Counted from the stretch's first letter, positions 35,944-48,964 are shown. The stretch is 64,000 bases of DNA from Heliocidaris tuberculata (GCA_025618425.1 CM046842.1:23164266-23228265); one strand, 5' to 3'. Numbers and translations are program-made. The notes: generated by a model not told the origin, from the letters alone.

Positions 35944-36223
35944 TGAGAAATGAAAATGAGAGAATAATGGTTGCGTAGCTTAAATCAAAGTTCCTCAGAG
36001 GTGTCCTCCTTTTGTTGAAATTTTTGCAAAGGTTGAAAAAAAATGTCTCCGCTGGGAATTGAACGCGGTTCGTTGGCTTAGAACGCCAATGCCTTAACCA
36101 CTAGACCACGGAGACGGGCCAGTGATTTCGGCGAAACCTTTGCAAAAATTAAAAAGGGAGGACAGCTCTGAGGAACTTTGATTTAAGCTACGCAACCATT
36201 ATTCTCTCATTTTCATTTCTCAC
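35943..36223. mobile_element. 281-bp palindromic element with tRNA-like centre
   Basis: GTGAGAAATGAAAATGAGAG...ATTTTTGCAAAGG on the left is the inverse of CCTTTGCAAAAATT...CTCTCATTTTCATTTCTCAC on the right (arms about 90 bp, few mismatches). The unpaired middle is a tRNA-like sequence (36045-36115). Confidence 0.85.
36045..36115 (-). tRNA. tRNA-Arg(UCU)-like sequence, probably a pseudogene or SINE-type derivative
   Basis: 71 nt on the minus strand: perfect 7-bp acceptor stem GTCTCCG/CGGAGAC, D-arm with GTCTAGTGGTTAAGGC (A box), perfect 5-bp anticodon stem TTGGC/GCCAA with loop GTTCTAA (anticodon TCT), and B-box-like GTTCAATTCCC. The T stem pairs at only about 3 of 5 positions, so a functional tRNA is doubtful. 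It sits exactly in the loop of a long palindrome. Confidence 0.5.
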
Positions 36224-36277
36224 AATTATAATTATTTCCACGAGAGTTGCCGAAGCTGTTGTATATGTTATTTCCTT

Positions 36278-36331
<54 letters not shown>

Positions 36332-36432
36332 TTATTTATATTTCTTATTCTAGTTTTGACATTAGACCAGAAAATAACATAGAAGATAAGTAGTATTGAC
36401 AGTATACATATTAACAAATAGAACCCCCCCCC

Positions 36433-36494
<62 letters not shown>

Positions 36495-36500
36495 TAATTA

Positions 36501-38232
36501 ATTAATAAAAACAAAACTAAAAAATTAATAAATTCATTCATTAATTAATCAATTGAAAAAAATAATAATAATAATGATAATAACAATAACAATAATAATA
36601 ATAATAATAATAATAATATAAGTGAATTTAAAAAGTGTATATAAAATATTACAACATAAATAAACTTTTTTTTAAATATAAATATTCACACAAAAATATT
36701 TCGCGTCCCCCCCCCCCCATTTCTATACGTATATTATCCGTTCCTATAGTCTCCCGATCATCAAAGCAAAATAGAAAAAAATATAACATAAATCAAACAA
36801 TGGAAATACTGATGATTTAAACACAGCAAACTATAAACTTGTTTAACAGCAAACACAAACACAAGCACAAAATTACAATTGCAAACTGTTCCATATTACT
36901 AATCACAAATATGTTGCGGAAATTCAGTAAATTGCTGACGTAATGACTGAAGAAAAACTATTTCGGACTAATAAGAAATATGTTGCGGAAAATCAGCAAA
37001 TTTTTGACGTAATGATTGAAGAAAAAGTATTTCGGACTGAAAAAAAAAAAAATCTATTTCGCTCACCTACACCGAAGCTTTCACTCCTGATTCGAATTGT
37101 CGAAGATTTTCCCTGAACTTATTTTTATATGGAGAAAGGGGGTATACTCTTGCCCAGAAAATGGGGCAAGTGATAAGTGGAGAGAAACATACAAATAGAT
37201 ATTGTGTATGGGCTTTTAATATCGAACGCTTCATAATTTTCATATCTATTAAACATGTAAAAGAATAAAGATGGAAGGATGAATAGATAGGGTGAAAGGT
37301 AACTAAATTGATACAGATTATAAATATGCAAAGCAGAGACCTGGAGAAATAAAGGTATTAAAGAAAACCTAGAGGTGAAAAATAATCAAAGGCTGTATTT
37401 CAGAAAAGGGGGCGTTTCCAGTTTTTGTTTCTTGTTAAGACACGTTCAAAATCACGAGTTAAAAGGGGGGAAAAAGTTAATAATTTTCATGTTTTTCATG
37501 GCAACTCAGCAAAAATTGCGTTTAGGTAATCAGTTCATTAATCATAGATTACAATTGATCAATATTTATTTCAATCACTTCTCATGCACTTTTTCCTTGA
37601 AAATATTTACAAGGAAAACTCAAGTAGATCAGATCAAATATTCGAAAATGCTACGTTGCAATTTCTTCTCCGGTCACGATGGCAAAATGGCCATAACAAG
37701 ATCATTTATTTCTTTTCAAGCATACAACTCAGCTATGTAATTATGATATCATTAATAACCTGATACTCATGTGATATCTTGTTTATCATCAGTTTTGATT
37801 TGTCTTCCCTGAAATCAATGCTTAGTTTCAATCACGAGATACTTACGATACATAGTTTGATAGAAATGTACATTGCCGTGCCATAATGATATCAATGCAA
37901 GGAGTTGAATAAAGAACAAAAAGTCAGTAGGTGAACAGACTTTCTGCAATCCTTAGTATGCACTATTAAACAGTAAACCGTACCGATAATCAATTCATCA
38001 TTAAAAGCTGAATAGGCATACAACGTTTAAGCTATTTCCCCTCTTCAAAAATAAAAAGCTGTTAGAATACTAATTCTAAATGGAAACAGATGATTTTTTC
38101 TAGTGTGCTTACTAAAATTATTTCCCCCGTTTTAGGAGCATTTAGATCATGTTTCTATCTGTGTGTTGCAATTTGAAGAAAAAAAAAGATAATAAACTGA
38201 GAATATTTCGGTGAATTCAGTTTACAGTAACT
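36501..38232 (+). other. AT-rich non-coding stretch
   Basis: Starts with AAT triplets (36560-36616) and contains a diverged tandem phrase ATATGTTGCGGAAATTCAG and ATATGTTGCGGAAAATCAG (36910 and 36978; each followed by GACGTAATGA.TGAAGAAAAA). A minus-strand segment 37075-37120 has fair splice sites, but nothing ties it to a gene. Confidence 0.4.
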
Positions 38233-38312
38233 ATTCACCCATAGACTACGGAACCGGGTAGCTCCTGTATTAAGCCTCTGAGAGTTAAAGAATTCAGTAG
38301 TCAACGGGTTAA
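38233..38312. mobile_element. 80-bp hairpin element outside the duplication
   Basis: ACCCATAGACTACGGAACC to GTAGTCAACGGG then TTAA. The right TTAA is intact; the left is degraded to ATTC. It shows that the family is dispersed and not confined to the duplicated block. Confidence 0.6.
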
Positions 38313-38559
38313 CTCTTACTGTGCCAAGGTGTTCCGGTTGTTTCAAGATCTTTCAAACGCCTGCACTCCCTTAATCATGTTTTATATCACAACACGCAAT
38401 ATTCCAAAACTGTAGGAAATTTGTTTCACCTTCTAATACTACCAGAATACCTACTTTTATCAATTTGATGCATTAACATTTTTGTTGAATAAAAAGGAGC
38501 TTCCTTTTAGTCCTTTACTTTTCTCCTTCTCTTTTGTTTACTATTGTTCGATGTTAAAG

Positions 38560-38965
38560 ATAGAGTTTCGGTCATGCAATTATATTGTGAAAAAAAAACT
38601 GTCTCAAAGAAATTGGGAAAGGTTGACCATGTCTACATAAGAATTGTTTTATAATGTGTTGTTTTTGGAATCATCAGAATAGATAAGAAACTGACCCAAT
38701 CTTACTGAGAAGCTTATGTACTGCACACAGAAATGGGTATATGGAACTACACACACAAGTGGCATGAATGTTCGGCCCGAACATTTCAGCTATTTCTACT
38801 CATATTTCGAATATAACAGCATTTGAAGAGCAATCCTTTTCAGGGGATGTTTCTACTATGACGTTCTTCCAAACTGACATAAAACATGTAAAAGGAATGA
38901 GAAAGCTCACAAACTATTTTTCACCTTTCCCAGAACTCAAGATTCCATTTAACTCTTACTGTACC
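38560..38965 (+). repeat. Dispersed repeat, copy 2
   Basis: Counterpart of 16190-16570, with an extra 25 bp or so (TTTTCAGGGGATGTTTC region). A second phrase AACTCTTACTGTACCAAGGGG (38949) also recurs at 38312. Confidence 0.8.
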
Positions 38966-40009
38966 AAGGGGTTAAGCTCTCTTCAAAATTTTCCTAAAAT
39001 GTGATCAATGCTTACTTTTCAAATGTTTGCACTTCATTAACCTTCTATCATTTCACAAAATATTGTGTACAAAACTTGTAGGAAATTTATTACCATTTCT
39101 TATGATACCAAACATTATTACTTTACCCAACTTTATGCATAAGAATTCTTGAAAATTACATTTGAGTTTCTTTTTTGTCCATTATTTTGGGGGTTTCTCA
39201 TTTGTTTACTATTGTTAAATGTTGAAATAAGGTAATATCTTTTTTTTTTAGAACACACCACTTATATCACTTTGAAAAATCTGCTACGTGACAATATTAT
39301 GATAACAAATGATTTCCCTTTGTTGCCATCAAATCAGAGTCAAAACTCTTACAATGGTAAAATGGTAAAGCCCTTTTATTCATATATCTAAAGTTCTAGT
39401 GGAATGATAGAAATAATTAGTCACAATTTGGTAACCATCGAAATGTCCTTTATTTCTTACAAGTAAGCTCATGTAATAGACCTCGTATAATGATGGAACT
39501 ATGGAAGCCATAGGGGTTACATTTGTCCCTTTTTTGTGTGTATGTTTGTTTTTCGGGGGAGGGAGGTGGGGGTGTTGTGTGTGTTTTAAGAAACGAACTT
39601 TATATCTCTGAAATTTGGAATGATACTCATCATGAAAAATGATTTATTCTTGTTTTAATAATTATATCAGATTGCATTGCAAAACAAACACTCATAATTT
39701 ACGATAAATGCTGTCTCGGCTTTATCTTTTTGCATTTGAACAGAGTTTTTTTTTTGTTTTGTTTTGTTTTTGGGTTTTTTTTTTGTATTTACCGTGTAAC
39801 GAGACGTCATTAAATATTGAACTAATATTTACAGACAGATATCACATAACTCATTTATTTGCACATAGCGTTGAGAGTTTAACGAGCACTACAGAGACAT
39901 CATGTATCTTGATTAAGTGCACTTTAAAATTGTCACCTTGCAACCTCTTTCTCGACTTTTTCGTCTTATCCTCCTTCTTGATTTCCTTTTTCTTTATCAT
40001 TTTTGTTTT

Positions 40010-40656
40010 CTTCTTCTACTTTTTCTCCGTCTTCTTTTTTTTTTCTTCTTCTTCTTCTTCTTCTTCTTCTTCTTCTTCATTTTCTCCGTCTTCTTCTTCT
40101 TCTACATTTTCTCCGTCTTCTTCTTCTTCTTCTTCTTCTTCTACATTTTCTCCGTCTTCTCCTTTTTCTTCTTCTTCTTCTTCTTCTTCTTCTTCTTCAT
40201 TTTCTCCGTCTTCTTCTTCTTTTTCTTCTTCTTCTTCTTATTCTTCTTCTTCTTCTTCTTCTTCTTCTTCTTTTTCTTCTTCTTCTTCTTCTTCTTCTTC
40301 TTCTTCTACATTTTCTCCATCTTCTTCTTTTCTTCTTCTTCCTCTTCTTCTTCTTCTTCTACTACTACTACTACTACTTCTTCTCCTCCTCCTCCTTTTC
40401 CTTCTTCTTCTTCTTCTTCTTCTTCTTCTTCTTCTGCATTTTCTCCGTCTTTTTCTTTTTCTTTTTCTTCTTCTTCTTCTTCTTCTTCTTCTTCTTCTTC
40501 TTCTTCTTCTTCTTCTTCTTCTTCTCCTTCTTCTTCTTCTTCTTCTTCTAATACTACTACATCTCCTCCTCCTCCTTCTCCTTCTTCTTCTTATCATTCT
40601 TCTTCTTCTTCTTCTTCTTCTTCTTCTTCTTCTTCTTCTTCTTCTTCTTCTTCTTG
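40010..40656 (+). repeat. (CTT)n homopyrimidine tract, copy B
   Basis: Counterpart of 608-1363, about 100 bp shorter; it has lost one of the two internal ACATCTCC-to-ATCATTC blocks and some CTT units. Confidence 0.97.
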
Positions 40657-40879
40657 TAGGGAGCGCTGTGGTATATTGGGGAAGGCTCTTGACTCTCATA
40701 CGAGAGGTCCTAGGTTCGATCCTTGTCAGGTGCTTACATCCTTGGACAGCATGTTTTGCCCATATTTGTCCCTTTTGACCCAAATGTTAAATGGGTACCC
40801 TGACAAGGTAATTACAGGGCCTCAGGAAGAGCAGCATTAATACTGATGAGGCTATCCCGGGTGAAGGTGACATATCATT
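40657..40879 (+). mobile_element. tRNA-derived SINE, copy B
   Basis: Same element as 1364-1584, carried along in the large duplication; head, B box and (ATT)n tail are all kept. Confidence 0.7.
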
Positions 40880-40916
40880 ATGATTATAATTATTATTGTC
40901 ACTATTGTTATTATTA

Positions 40917-40979
<63 letters not shown>

Positions 40980-41054
40980 GCAGTAGTAGTAGTAGTAGTA
41001 GTAGTAGTAGAAGTAGAAATAGTAGTAGTAGTAGTAGTAGTAGTAGAAGTATTA

Positions 41055-41111
<57 letters not shown>

Positions 41112-41237
41112 CGGTAGTAGTAGTAGTGGTAGTAGTAGTAGTGGTAGTAGTAGTAATAGTAGTTGTAATGGTATAAGTAATAGTAGTAGAAGGAGCAGTA
41201 GTAGTACTAGTATCGTAACATTGATATAGTAGAAGAG

Positions 41238-41310
<73 letters not shown>

Positions 41311-41346
41311 AGGAGGAGGAGGAGGAGGAGCAGGAGCAGGAGCAGG

Positions 41347-41377
<31 letters not shown>

Positions 41378-41459
41378 TTGATAGAGTAGCAGGAATAGTA
41401 GTAGTAGTATTAATATAGTGGCAGCAGCAGTAGCAGCAGTAGTAGTAGTAGTAGTAGCA
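40880..41459 (+). repeat. (ATT)n then (AGT)n tracts, copy B
   Basis: Counterpart of 1585-2178 with different triplet counts. Confidence 0.97.
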
Positions 41460-41958
41460 AGTGGCGTAGTCAGGAATTTGTAAAAGGGGGCACACAAATG
41501 CAGGAACTGCTTGGAGGGAGAGGGGGTGGTGGTTCTCAGATTTTATGGAGTCCATTTTTCAGTTATCAGTTCTAAAAGGGAGATCCATTTTTTTTTTCTT
41601 CTTCTTCTTCTCGTCAGCCCTCCAAATGTCGCTCGGGGGGGGGGGGTGATAGTAGTAGTAGTATTAATAGAGTAGCAGTGGCGTAGACAGGAATTTGTAA
41701 AAGGGGGGCACACAAATGCAGGAACTGCTTGGAGGGAGTTTCGCATTTTTTTTTCTTCTCGCCAGCCCTCAAAAAGTCACTCGGGGGGGGGGGGGGGGTA
41801 TCAGATTTTATTTGGTCCAGTTTTCCTCCATAATTCTCAGACAAGCCAACAACAACAAAAAAAAAATTATCAGTTCTAAAAGGGGGGCACAATTTTTTGG
41901 GTCAAAAGTTGTCAGGGCAGCCTGCCCCCCCCCCCCCCCCCCCCCTGGCTACGCTAGT
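41460..41958 (+). mobile_element. AGTGGCGTAG TIR element, copy B
   Basis: Counterpart of 2179-2669; left ends at 41460 and 41677, inverted right end to 41958, with a longer poly-C run before it. Confidence 0.65.
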
Positions 41959-42897
41959 GAGTACTAGTAGCACAAGCAGTAGTAGTGTAACCATTACTGT
42001 AGTTGTTATTATTATTATTATTACCACTGTGGGGTGCATTTACAATAATGATCCTTTATGCATCGTTATTGAAGCTTTTTTCTAAAAAAAAATCACAATT
42101 GCCGAAATTGTCACCGGACGATGATACTGTTGCTGTTGTGATTTGAATATTTTGTTATTGTGTTTTATTTTTATGCTATATGGAAAATATGGTGTATGTA
42201 TGAATTATGTCAATAATGCGTTTGTCTATGTTCATATATACACCAGGAACCCTTTTCCACATAAACGTTACCATGACAATAAGTGCAATCATTTTTTAAT
42301 TCCCCTACTTCTCTCTTTTTCCTTTTTTGTCCCACTTTTGCTCTCATTTGTTTTTTCTCTCTCTCTTCCTTTCTCTATTGCCCGCTTTCTTTCTCTTTCT
42401 CTTTTCTTCTTTACTACTCTTCAGATTCTCCTCCTCACAGTGGGGTAAATTTATAAATGATTCTTTATGCATTGTTGAATTTTGCTATTGTCATGTTTAA
42501 AAAGTTGTGTATGTATATTCTATCTTATTTATCATATTATGTGCCTTTTATATGATCAATGTTGAGTTATATTTTGTAAAAAATCTGCAATTCGGCCCAC
42601 AAGCCGCGAATGATTTTTGATCAATAACCATTTTAAATAAATGAATAAATTATAATTATTCCTTTACTTTTTGTAGGATAGGTATCGTATCAAAATCAAA
42701 TTTGAAATTGATGTTGATAAGAGATGACATTTTATGGTTGCACAAAATGACAATTATTAAAACATATAAAAGGCTTTTGACGTTTAGCTGCAAAATGGAG
42801 CAAATTGTGGCCCAAATTAGCACGATATCGCAATGTATCATGATTTACTCGCAGAATGCTAATTTATTTATTTATTTTTATCGTTACAAGTACAAAC

Positions 42898-43213
42898 TTA
42901 AGGGGGAACGCGTTTTTCCGAAGGTTAAGTTTCCCGAAGGTTCATTATTGCGAAACAAAAATTTCCCTCAGCAGGTGGTTCATAATTCCGAAAATGAAAT
43001 ATGGTTCATAATTCCGAACATTTGATGAGTTAATCCGAAGGTTCGTTATTCGGAAGGTTCGTAATTCCGAAAATGAAATAGGGTTCGTAACTCCGAAAAC
43101 AGAGCCCTACATAACTTCCCGGAATTACGAACCTTGGGAAATATGACACCTGTTTCATTTTCGGAATTTCGAGAAGACGGAGTATAATAAATAAGAACCT
43201 TCCGAAAAAAGAC
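42898..43213 (+). repeat. Degenerate TTCCGAA-motif array, copy B
   Basis: Same as 3610-3925 with a few base changes (for example CGGAAGG for CCGAAGG). Confidence 0.7.
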
Positions 43214-43703
43214 ATCTAACCCAACTTAATACCAAATATTTTATCACGTTAAATGTAGGGGTTTTACTCTCTAGTTAATTGTGGGATTAGAGTCGGACGG
43301 TAAAGGTTTTCAGACCTTTAGGTTTTAGACCTTTCAGATATGATCCAGTTGTCAGTAATACCGAAACCTTGCGGACAAACATGCTTTCCTTATTAAGTCA
43401 TCAATCTGACGATAAGGTCTCGGGTTTTCCTCCTTTCTTTCTTTCTTTCTTTCTACTTTTTGGTTTGTCTTTTTTTTCTTCCGGTTATCGTTTTGTTTTT
43501 GATCGTACTGACAGATGTCAAGGATCTAAACAGCACGGAAAAGTCAAGTTTTTACTATATCCGTGCAGCCTTCCAGGACGGTAAAGTGGATTGAACATGA
43601 AGGTTTTAAAGTTGTAAGCGCTTTAACTTTTAGCCGTTTTATATTTTAGCCACTTTAAATTTTAGCCGCTTTTTGCATATACGATAAGGGTTCGTCCAGA
43701 GGC

Positions 43704-43783
43704 TTAACCCATTGCCTACGGGAACCGAGTGGCTCCTGCATTAAGCTTATTGGAATGACAGAATTCAGTGGTCAACGGGTTAA
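43704..43783. mobile_element. 80-bp TTAA-flanked hairpin element, copy B, first
   Basis: Block-duplicated counterpart of 4417-4496. Confidence 0.7.
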
Positions 43784-43922
43784 AAACTACGATATTCTCA
43801 TTTACAGTTAAAGTATTCCCTCCACTCGAATATGGTACCTATAGGCCTTATTTATATCCTATGGAACAATGTTGGTTTCTGATATTCGTTCAAGGGAGTA
43901 TAACACACTAATTTGTGCAAAC

Positions 43923-44251
43923 CAGGGGGGTGTTTCATAAAGCTGTTCGTAAAGTTACGCATGACTTTACGAATGACTTGAATATGACAAGCCAAATGTG
44001 ATTCCCAATCATATTTAATGGTATCGGCTAAAGTTTAAATATGCAGACGTAGATCAACATTCTTATTCTTAACAAGCACTTTTAATGCAAAGTATCATTT
44101 TTGCCACAATCTAATTGAGATTATTGGAAATACAGTCATACTTTGTTAAAACTTCAGGAAAAGCTTTGGGCATTTCAATTGGCAATTCATATTCAAGTCG
44201 TTCGTAAAGTCATGCGTAACTTTACGAACAGCTTTATGAAACAGCCCCCAG
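43923..44251. mobile_element. GTTTCATAAA-type TIR element, copy B
   Basis: Block-duplicated counterpart of 4636-4964; same 329-bp length. Confidence 0.75.
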
Positions 44252-44710
44252 TTCCTCTTTGTGATAAATAGCGATGTCCTTGTCTTACTAGATATCACCG
44301 TTAATTGTAGTTGATAAGAATAATAAATATTGTGTAATAATATTCAAATATATATCTACAAATACTTATCAAAGAATACTCTTTACTCTTAAGACACTTC
44401 TCAATCATGTTAATAAATTACATTTGAATATTGTTGAAAGATAATGTTGGCGACGTATTGATTGCATATATAAGTTCAAAACAAACAACGTCGAATTAAG
44501 GCCCTTCAGAACATGCGAACTGGTCTACAGTTCTACTGATTACACCGTTAATGACTCATTAGAATATCGCAAAGAGCTCTTTAATCCTACTAATTACGAT
44601 AATTACTCCATTGCATGTTATTTTATTGCGTTTTGAAATGGATGTTGCTCTTTGGATAAATACACTGTTCAGTAAAATGTAAAGAAATCTTTTTAAGAAT
44701 GTATAAATAA

Positions 44711-45060
44711 ATGTACAGTATACATCTTTCTTTCCCTGTATCTCTCTCTCTCTCTCTCTCTCTCCCTCTCAATCAATCAATCATACACTCACAAACACCG
44801 ACACAATGTCACTCTAGAGTGCGTATCGATACCCAAGCATACCTAACTTTGGTAGTTTCGTATAAAGATTTCACATTCCCAGTGACCTTGAGGTTTTTCT
44901 TCACTGTAAAGAGTTTATAATATTCTGTCTAGCTATACTGTATTCATAACTTTGCTGCCACAAATAATTGAACGCAAAAATTCTAGAAGCAAAGCGCGCG
45001 TGTCAAAAGCCATTTAGATATATGAAGCCCACTGTACACTATAAGAATGACTGCGATCCC
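44711..45060 (+). repeat. (CT)n and truncated Tc1-like element, copy B
   Basis: Block-duplicated counterpart of 5424-5780. Confidence 0.5.
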
Positions 45061-45609
45061 ATTTGGAAAATAATCGATAAAATTAAGTATAGGCGTTTTT
45101 ACAAATCATATCCATCTGCTTCAGGTTCTGAACAATAATATCAATATCAAACATAAGGTTTTGGTGCGCTGTCAGCCGTATATCCGGAATAAGGGCTGCT
45201 CTGACATCACTACAACTCAGCAGGCCGTATTTTCGATTTTACTGTTTGCATGATTTATATGACTAGCTGGAGCCTCAATCAAAGATATTTTAGGTGTTTA
45301 AATGTTTACATCAAATGTTATTACATTTTCTTCCGAAATCGGATTGCAGACCGATCCTGTAGTGTACGGTCGGCGCAAATGTGCAAACTGTTGTTTTTCT
45401 ATTCATGTTTTGCCTTTGGGGAGCAGTAAAATAAATGTAAATTCAAACTTTTAAAAAATGCTTATCACAAGCAGATTTTGTGATACTTTCCTTGTTATCT
45501 TGCCTTCAAAAAATTACTAATTTCCGTACCTATAATCTATAACATTTCAAATAGGTTGAATTTCTCGTGGGGAAAAAATATAAGGAAAAACGGCTTTAAC
45601 AAGTCTTGA

Positions 45610-46080
45610 TTTTCAAAGTATGATACATCCATTTCTGTTTGTTCCAAAAATGTGCTACAACCCTATAAAAATATCACTTCCAATGAATTGACCAATAACG
45701 GGGTAGCTTGGAAAAAAAATATTTTAAAAAAATTGCTAAGTACATATAAGTTCCTTTCAAAAGGATGCTGTAACTCTACAAGAACAGCCTTTCCAAAGAA
45801 TTTACCAATTACAAGGCAGCATTAAAAAAATAGTTTATTTAAAAAATTTGCTAAGTACTTTTCGCTTTGTTTTCAAAAGATGCTACATCAATTTCAGTTC
45901 ATTTTCCACAAAAAAATGAAAAAAGAATTTACATTTCCCAGGAATTGGCCAATTCCAGAGCAGCATGAAAAAAAAAAGTTCATTTTCCAAAGTATGCTAC
46001 ATCGATTTCAGTTCATTTCCAAAAGATGCTACATCCCTTGAACCATAGCCCTTCCAGGAAGTTGACCAATAACACGACCT
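45610..46080 (+). repeat. Degenerate ~125-bp tandem repeat, copy B
   Basis: Counterpart of 6320-6790. Confidence 0.65.
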
Positions 46081-46724
46081 TTGTATCTTCATCAAAATAT
46101 TAAAACCACCCACCTTTTACACTTCTACAGTAATGAAAAAATGATTTTGAAAATCAGTTATGGTATTCGTTTCCTTCCAGTTTATTGATTTAATAGATTT
46201 TTTTTTAAATATCATCACTCGAAGGAGCTGTATATTATATACTCGTTTGCTTGTTTGTTAGTTTGCTTTATTATGTATGTATGTGTGTGTGTGTGTGTGT
46301 ATTATATATATATATATATATGTAATCTTTTTTTTTTCATTGGGGGATGGGAAATGTTCCTTAACAGAATGTAATAACATTATCACAAGTTATAAATGTT
46401 GTGCTGTAATTGATGGTATTCCTGCCTTTATTCGTTTGTAAGCCATACTTGTGGAAACTAATTGATTTTTATTATTCATCAATATTGTGTAGTTTTATTG
46501 GGATAACTATATCAGTAAAGTGATAGGGAAATGCAATTGTAATACTTTGATATTCATGGAAATGATAAGATTTTATTCGGATTACTATATCAGTAACGTG
46601 ATAGAGGTATACGATTTGAAAAATAAAATTGTTATCAGTTTATAAGCTCCCTTTAATTTATTTTCTGTCGTTTGTCAGAAAAGCAAATTGTCATTTCAAT
46701 AGAAATTTTGCAAATTATAAGATA

Positions 46725-46804
46725 TTAACCCATTGCCTACTGGAAGCGGGCTGATCCTATACTAAGGCTATGAGAATAATATAATTCGGTAGTCAACGGG
46801 TTAA
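46725..46804. mobile_element. 80-bp TTAA-flanked hairpin element, copy B, second
   Basis: Block-duplicated counterpart of 7469-7548. Confidence 0.7.
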
Positions 46805-47523
46805 ACTAATTCGTATGAAATGTCATGCATTGTAAAGATTCATATATAAGATTAAAGATATGCAAATATTTGTAATTACATTTGAAGTTTATTAGAAATT
46901 GATGTCATAAAGAGATCAAGTCTTTAAATATTGCACTATTAAATACATGTAATGCAATAGTATCCAAAAAAAATGTTATATTGATTTAATGAAATCATAA
47001 TGGAAATATTATGGATGTGGGGAAGGGGTATGCGCCTCTTCCCCCTTTATCTAATGACCAGAATGAACAAAAGGTAATAAACGAATAAAAAAATAAAAAT
47101 AAAAATTAGATGAATTTAAAAAAAAAAAAAAATTTTAAACGGAAGAAAATTGTCAAAGTTTAAAATGAGAAAAGAGTAAAGAAATCGTAATGGACTGATG
47201 AAGAACTGATGAAAAATCGGTGGTAAAGGATTAGTTTTCTTCGCACCCCATATTTCCAGTCGAGTAGAAAGAATAATGCCCCGCCCACACTCCTTCCCTC
47301 TAAAAGAAAATAAATGTGGGTAAATACAAAAGCGGACCTTATACCACTTCTAGCAATAGGTTTTATCAATATTCTTATATTAATTGTATTGGCAAATGTC
47401 AAATTGATAATGAATACGGTATTAAGATTCTCCCATTATCGTCTTTTACAAACATTTTTTTTTTAAAGTAATTCAGTCTTGAATTCATCATGCACCTTTT
47501 CAACAATAAATTATCTCAATATT

Positions 47524-48747
47524 CTACCTAGTAAACCGTATTATTTCCTATTACATCATCTTAGCAGTTTGGATAAATTTAGAAATTAGATATACATATT
47601 TTTCATTTCTTTCAGGTAAGGAGTCTTTTCAGTTTCATTTTTTTCATGATAAATATCCATGTATTAAATGTTCCCCAAAGATGTAAATATTCTGTCTCTT
47701 AAACATATTGTAAAATATAAAGTTTTTCTTAATACCCTTTTGAAGTAGTTGGTCCTGCTTCCTCTCAATTTTTCAGTTATAAAAAGGGACTTACCAATGA
47801 TGCCTACAAACGTCAGTTCCTTCAAAGTGTCTGGTTTGCCTAACTTATAGAGAACCGTTGTCTCCGTGCAACTTGTTCTGAAATGAATTTATACTTGTGC
47901 ACTGTGTATCAAAAACTAAATGCAAAATGGTACTGATGTGAGCGCGTCAAATGACAATAAAGAGTCTCTTTCGATTTGGTAACATCAGCGTGGATGGGAT
48001 TTTTTTTTCCTTTAGTTTTAATCACTGGTGGATTCTAGGGCGCACACCGCCCCCCCCCCCCGCCCCTTCTTCGAAACCCCTAACCCAAGTGATATGCCTT
48101 AAGTACACAATCCTCAGAATGAGTTTCCTCCCCTCCTAATCCCTTTCAAGTAATTTCTTTATTATAATTAATATTCCCTTTGCTTGTCAGATATATTTCG
48201 GAATATTGTTCCCCTCCCCTTTACAAAATCCTTGATCTGCCCTTGTTTTTAATGACTTTGCAGATGTGGGCTTACTATTTTTTTTTCTCACATAATGTTA
48301 TCATGTTTCTTCATTACAAATATTACCAAATTGTTATTACTATAGAAAGAGATTAGTTTGTGAAAGTGTAAAGTGAAAACGTTGATGAGATTTGATAGTT
48401 ATTCTTGCGTGTTTGTCACAGTAGGGTGAGCTCAAAGGAAATAGCTCAGAACCCCGCCCCCCCCCCCCTTCCCCAAACTTTATACAAGAAACGTTAAGAC
48501 TGACTGTAAAACTTCGTTTTAGAATACCTTTTTAAAAATAAATTCAATGCAATGTTGGGAAACAGTATTATTCTTGAATTCTATAAACAAGATTCTACAA
48601 ACAATAATAACTGGTGCAGAGCCACATAAATAGGTCCATATTCTAAATACTGGTTTAGCTTCAATACTGGTCTAAGTTAAACCAGATTTTAATTAAAACT
48701 GACTTAGACCTTTAGCTTTAGATCGAGCCTTTTATATTTCTTGGTGG
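47524..48747 (+). repeat. Segment present only after copy B
   Basis: Separates the end of block B from the GGTGGTTAGC module, which in copy A and the third copy follow each other directly. It contains the orphan exon candidate and the first part of tandem unit 1. Confidence 0.8.
47795..47877 (-). CDS. Orphan internal exon candidate, product unknown
   Basis: 83 nt bounded by acceptor TTCATTTCAG and donor GTAAGT on the minus strand. Of the three frames I checked one fully: read after one leading base it is open with 27 codons (TSCTETTVLYKLGKPDTL then KELTFVGII) and one trailing base. The first frame meets TAA. The peptide is not low complexity and looks like real protein, possibly with a membrane segment starting at its end, but I do not recognise the family. 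It lies in DNA that copy B has and copy A lacks. No partner exon was found with confidence; a weak one is at 58533-58582. Confidence 0.45.
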
Positions 48748-48964
48748 TTAGCAGAGCAATACAGCGACAATGAGATATATAAAACAGATAGAACAACAAC
48801 TGGAAGAGTAGCCGCATATGTTATAGCAATGTTGGGAAACAATTCATTCCTGATTTCTATATATAAATTACTTCTACTGTAGCTGCTGCTAATAATACTA
48901 CTACTACAATGTCTTATTCAATCCAGTAGAGCAAGACGTCGGTTGTCAAACCAACAATTCAGTA

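Larger units (their letters stand above)
35892..36500 (+). repeat. AT microsatellites around the tRNA-like palindrome
   Basis: AT runs at 35902-35938, 36283-36326 and 36450-36492. The palindrome 35943-36223 lies between the first two, which fits insertion into an AT tract. Confidence 0.9.
39412..47523 (+). repeat. Large direct duplication, copy B
   Basis: Starts at AATAATTAGTCACAATTTGG, identical to base 1, and ends at CTCAATATT. Shorter than copy A mainly because the CTT tract (about 650 versus 755 bp) and the GT/AT tract differ. It lies upstream of the TDO2 start, so the two copies flank the gene in direct orientation about 31 kb apart. Confidence 0.95.

Noticed and set aside
36045..36115. 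Functional tRNA-Arg gene
   Set aside because: The T stem is poorly paired and it sits in a transposon-like palindrome; kept only as tRNA-like.
37075..37120. Minus-strand segment with acceptor AAGTTCAG and donor GTGAGC, possible 5'UTR exon of TDO2
   Set aside because: Splice sites are fair, but nothing links it to the gene, and its phase does not fit the other orphan exon; transcript data would be needed.
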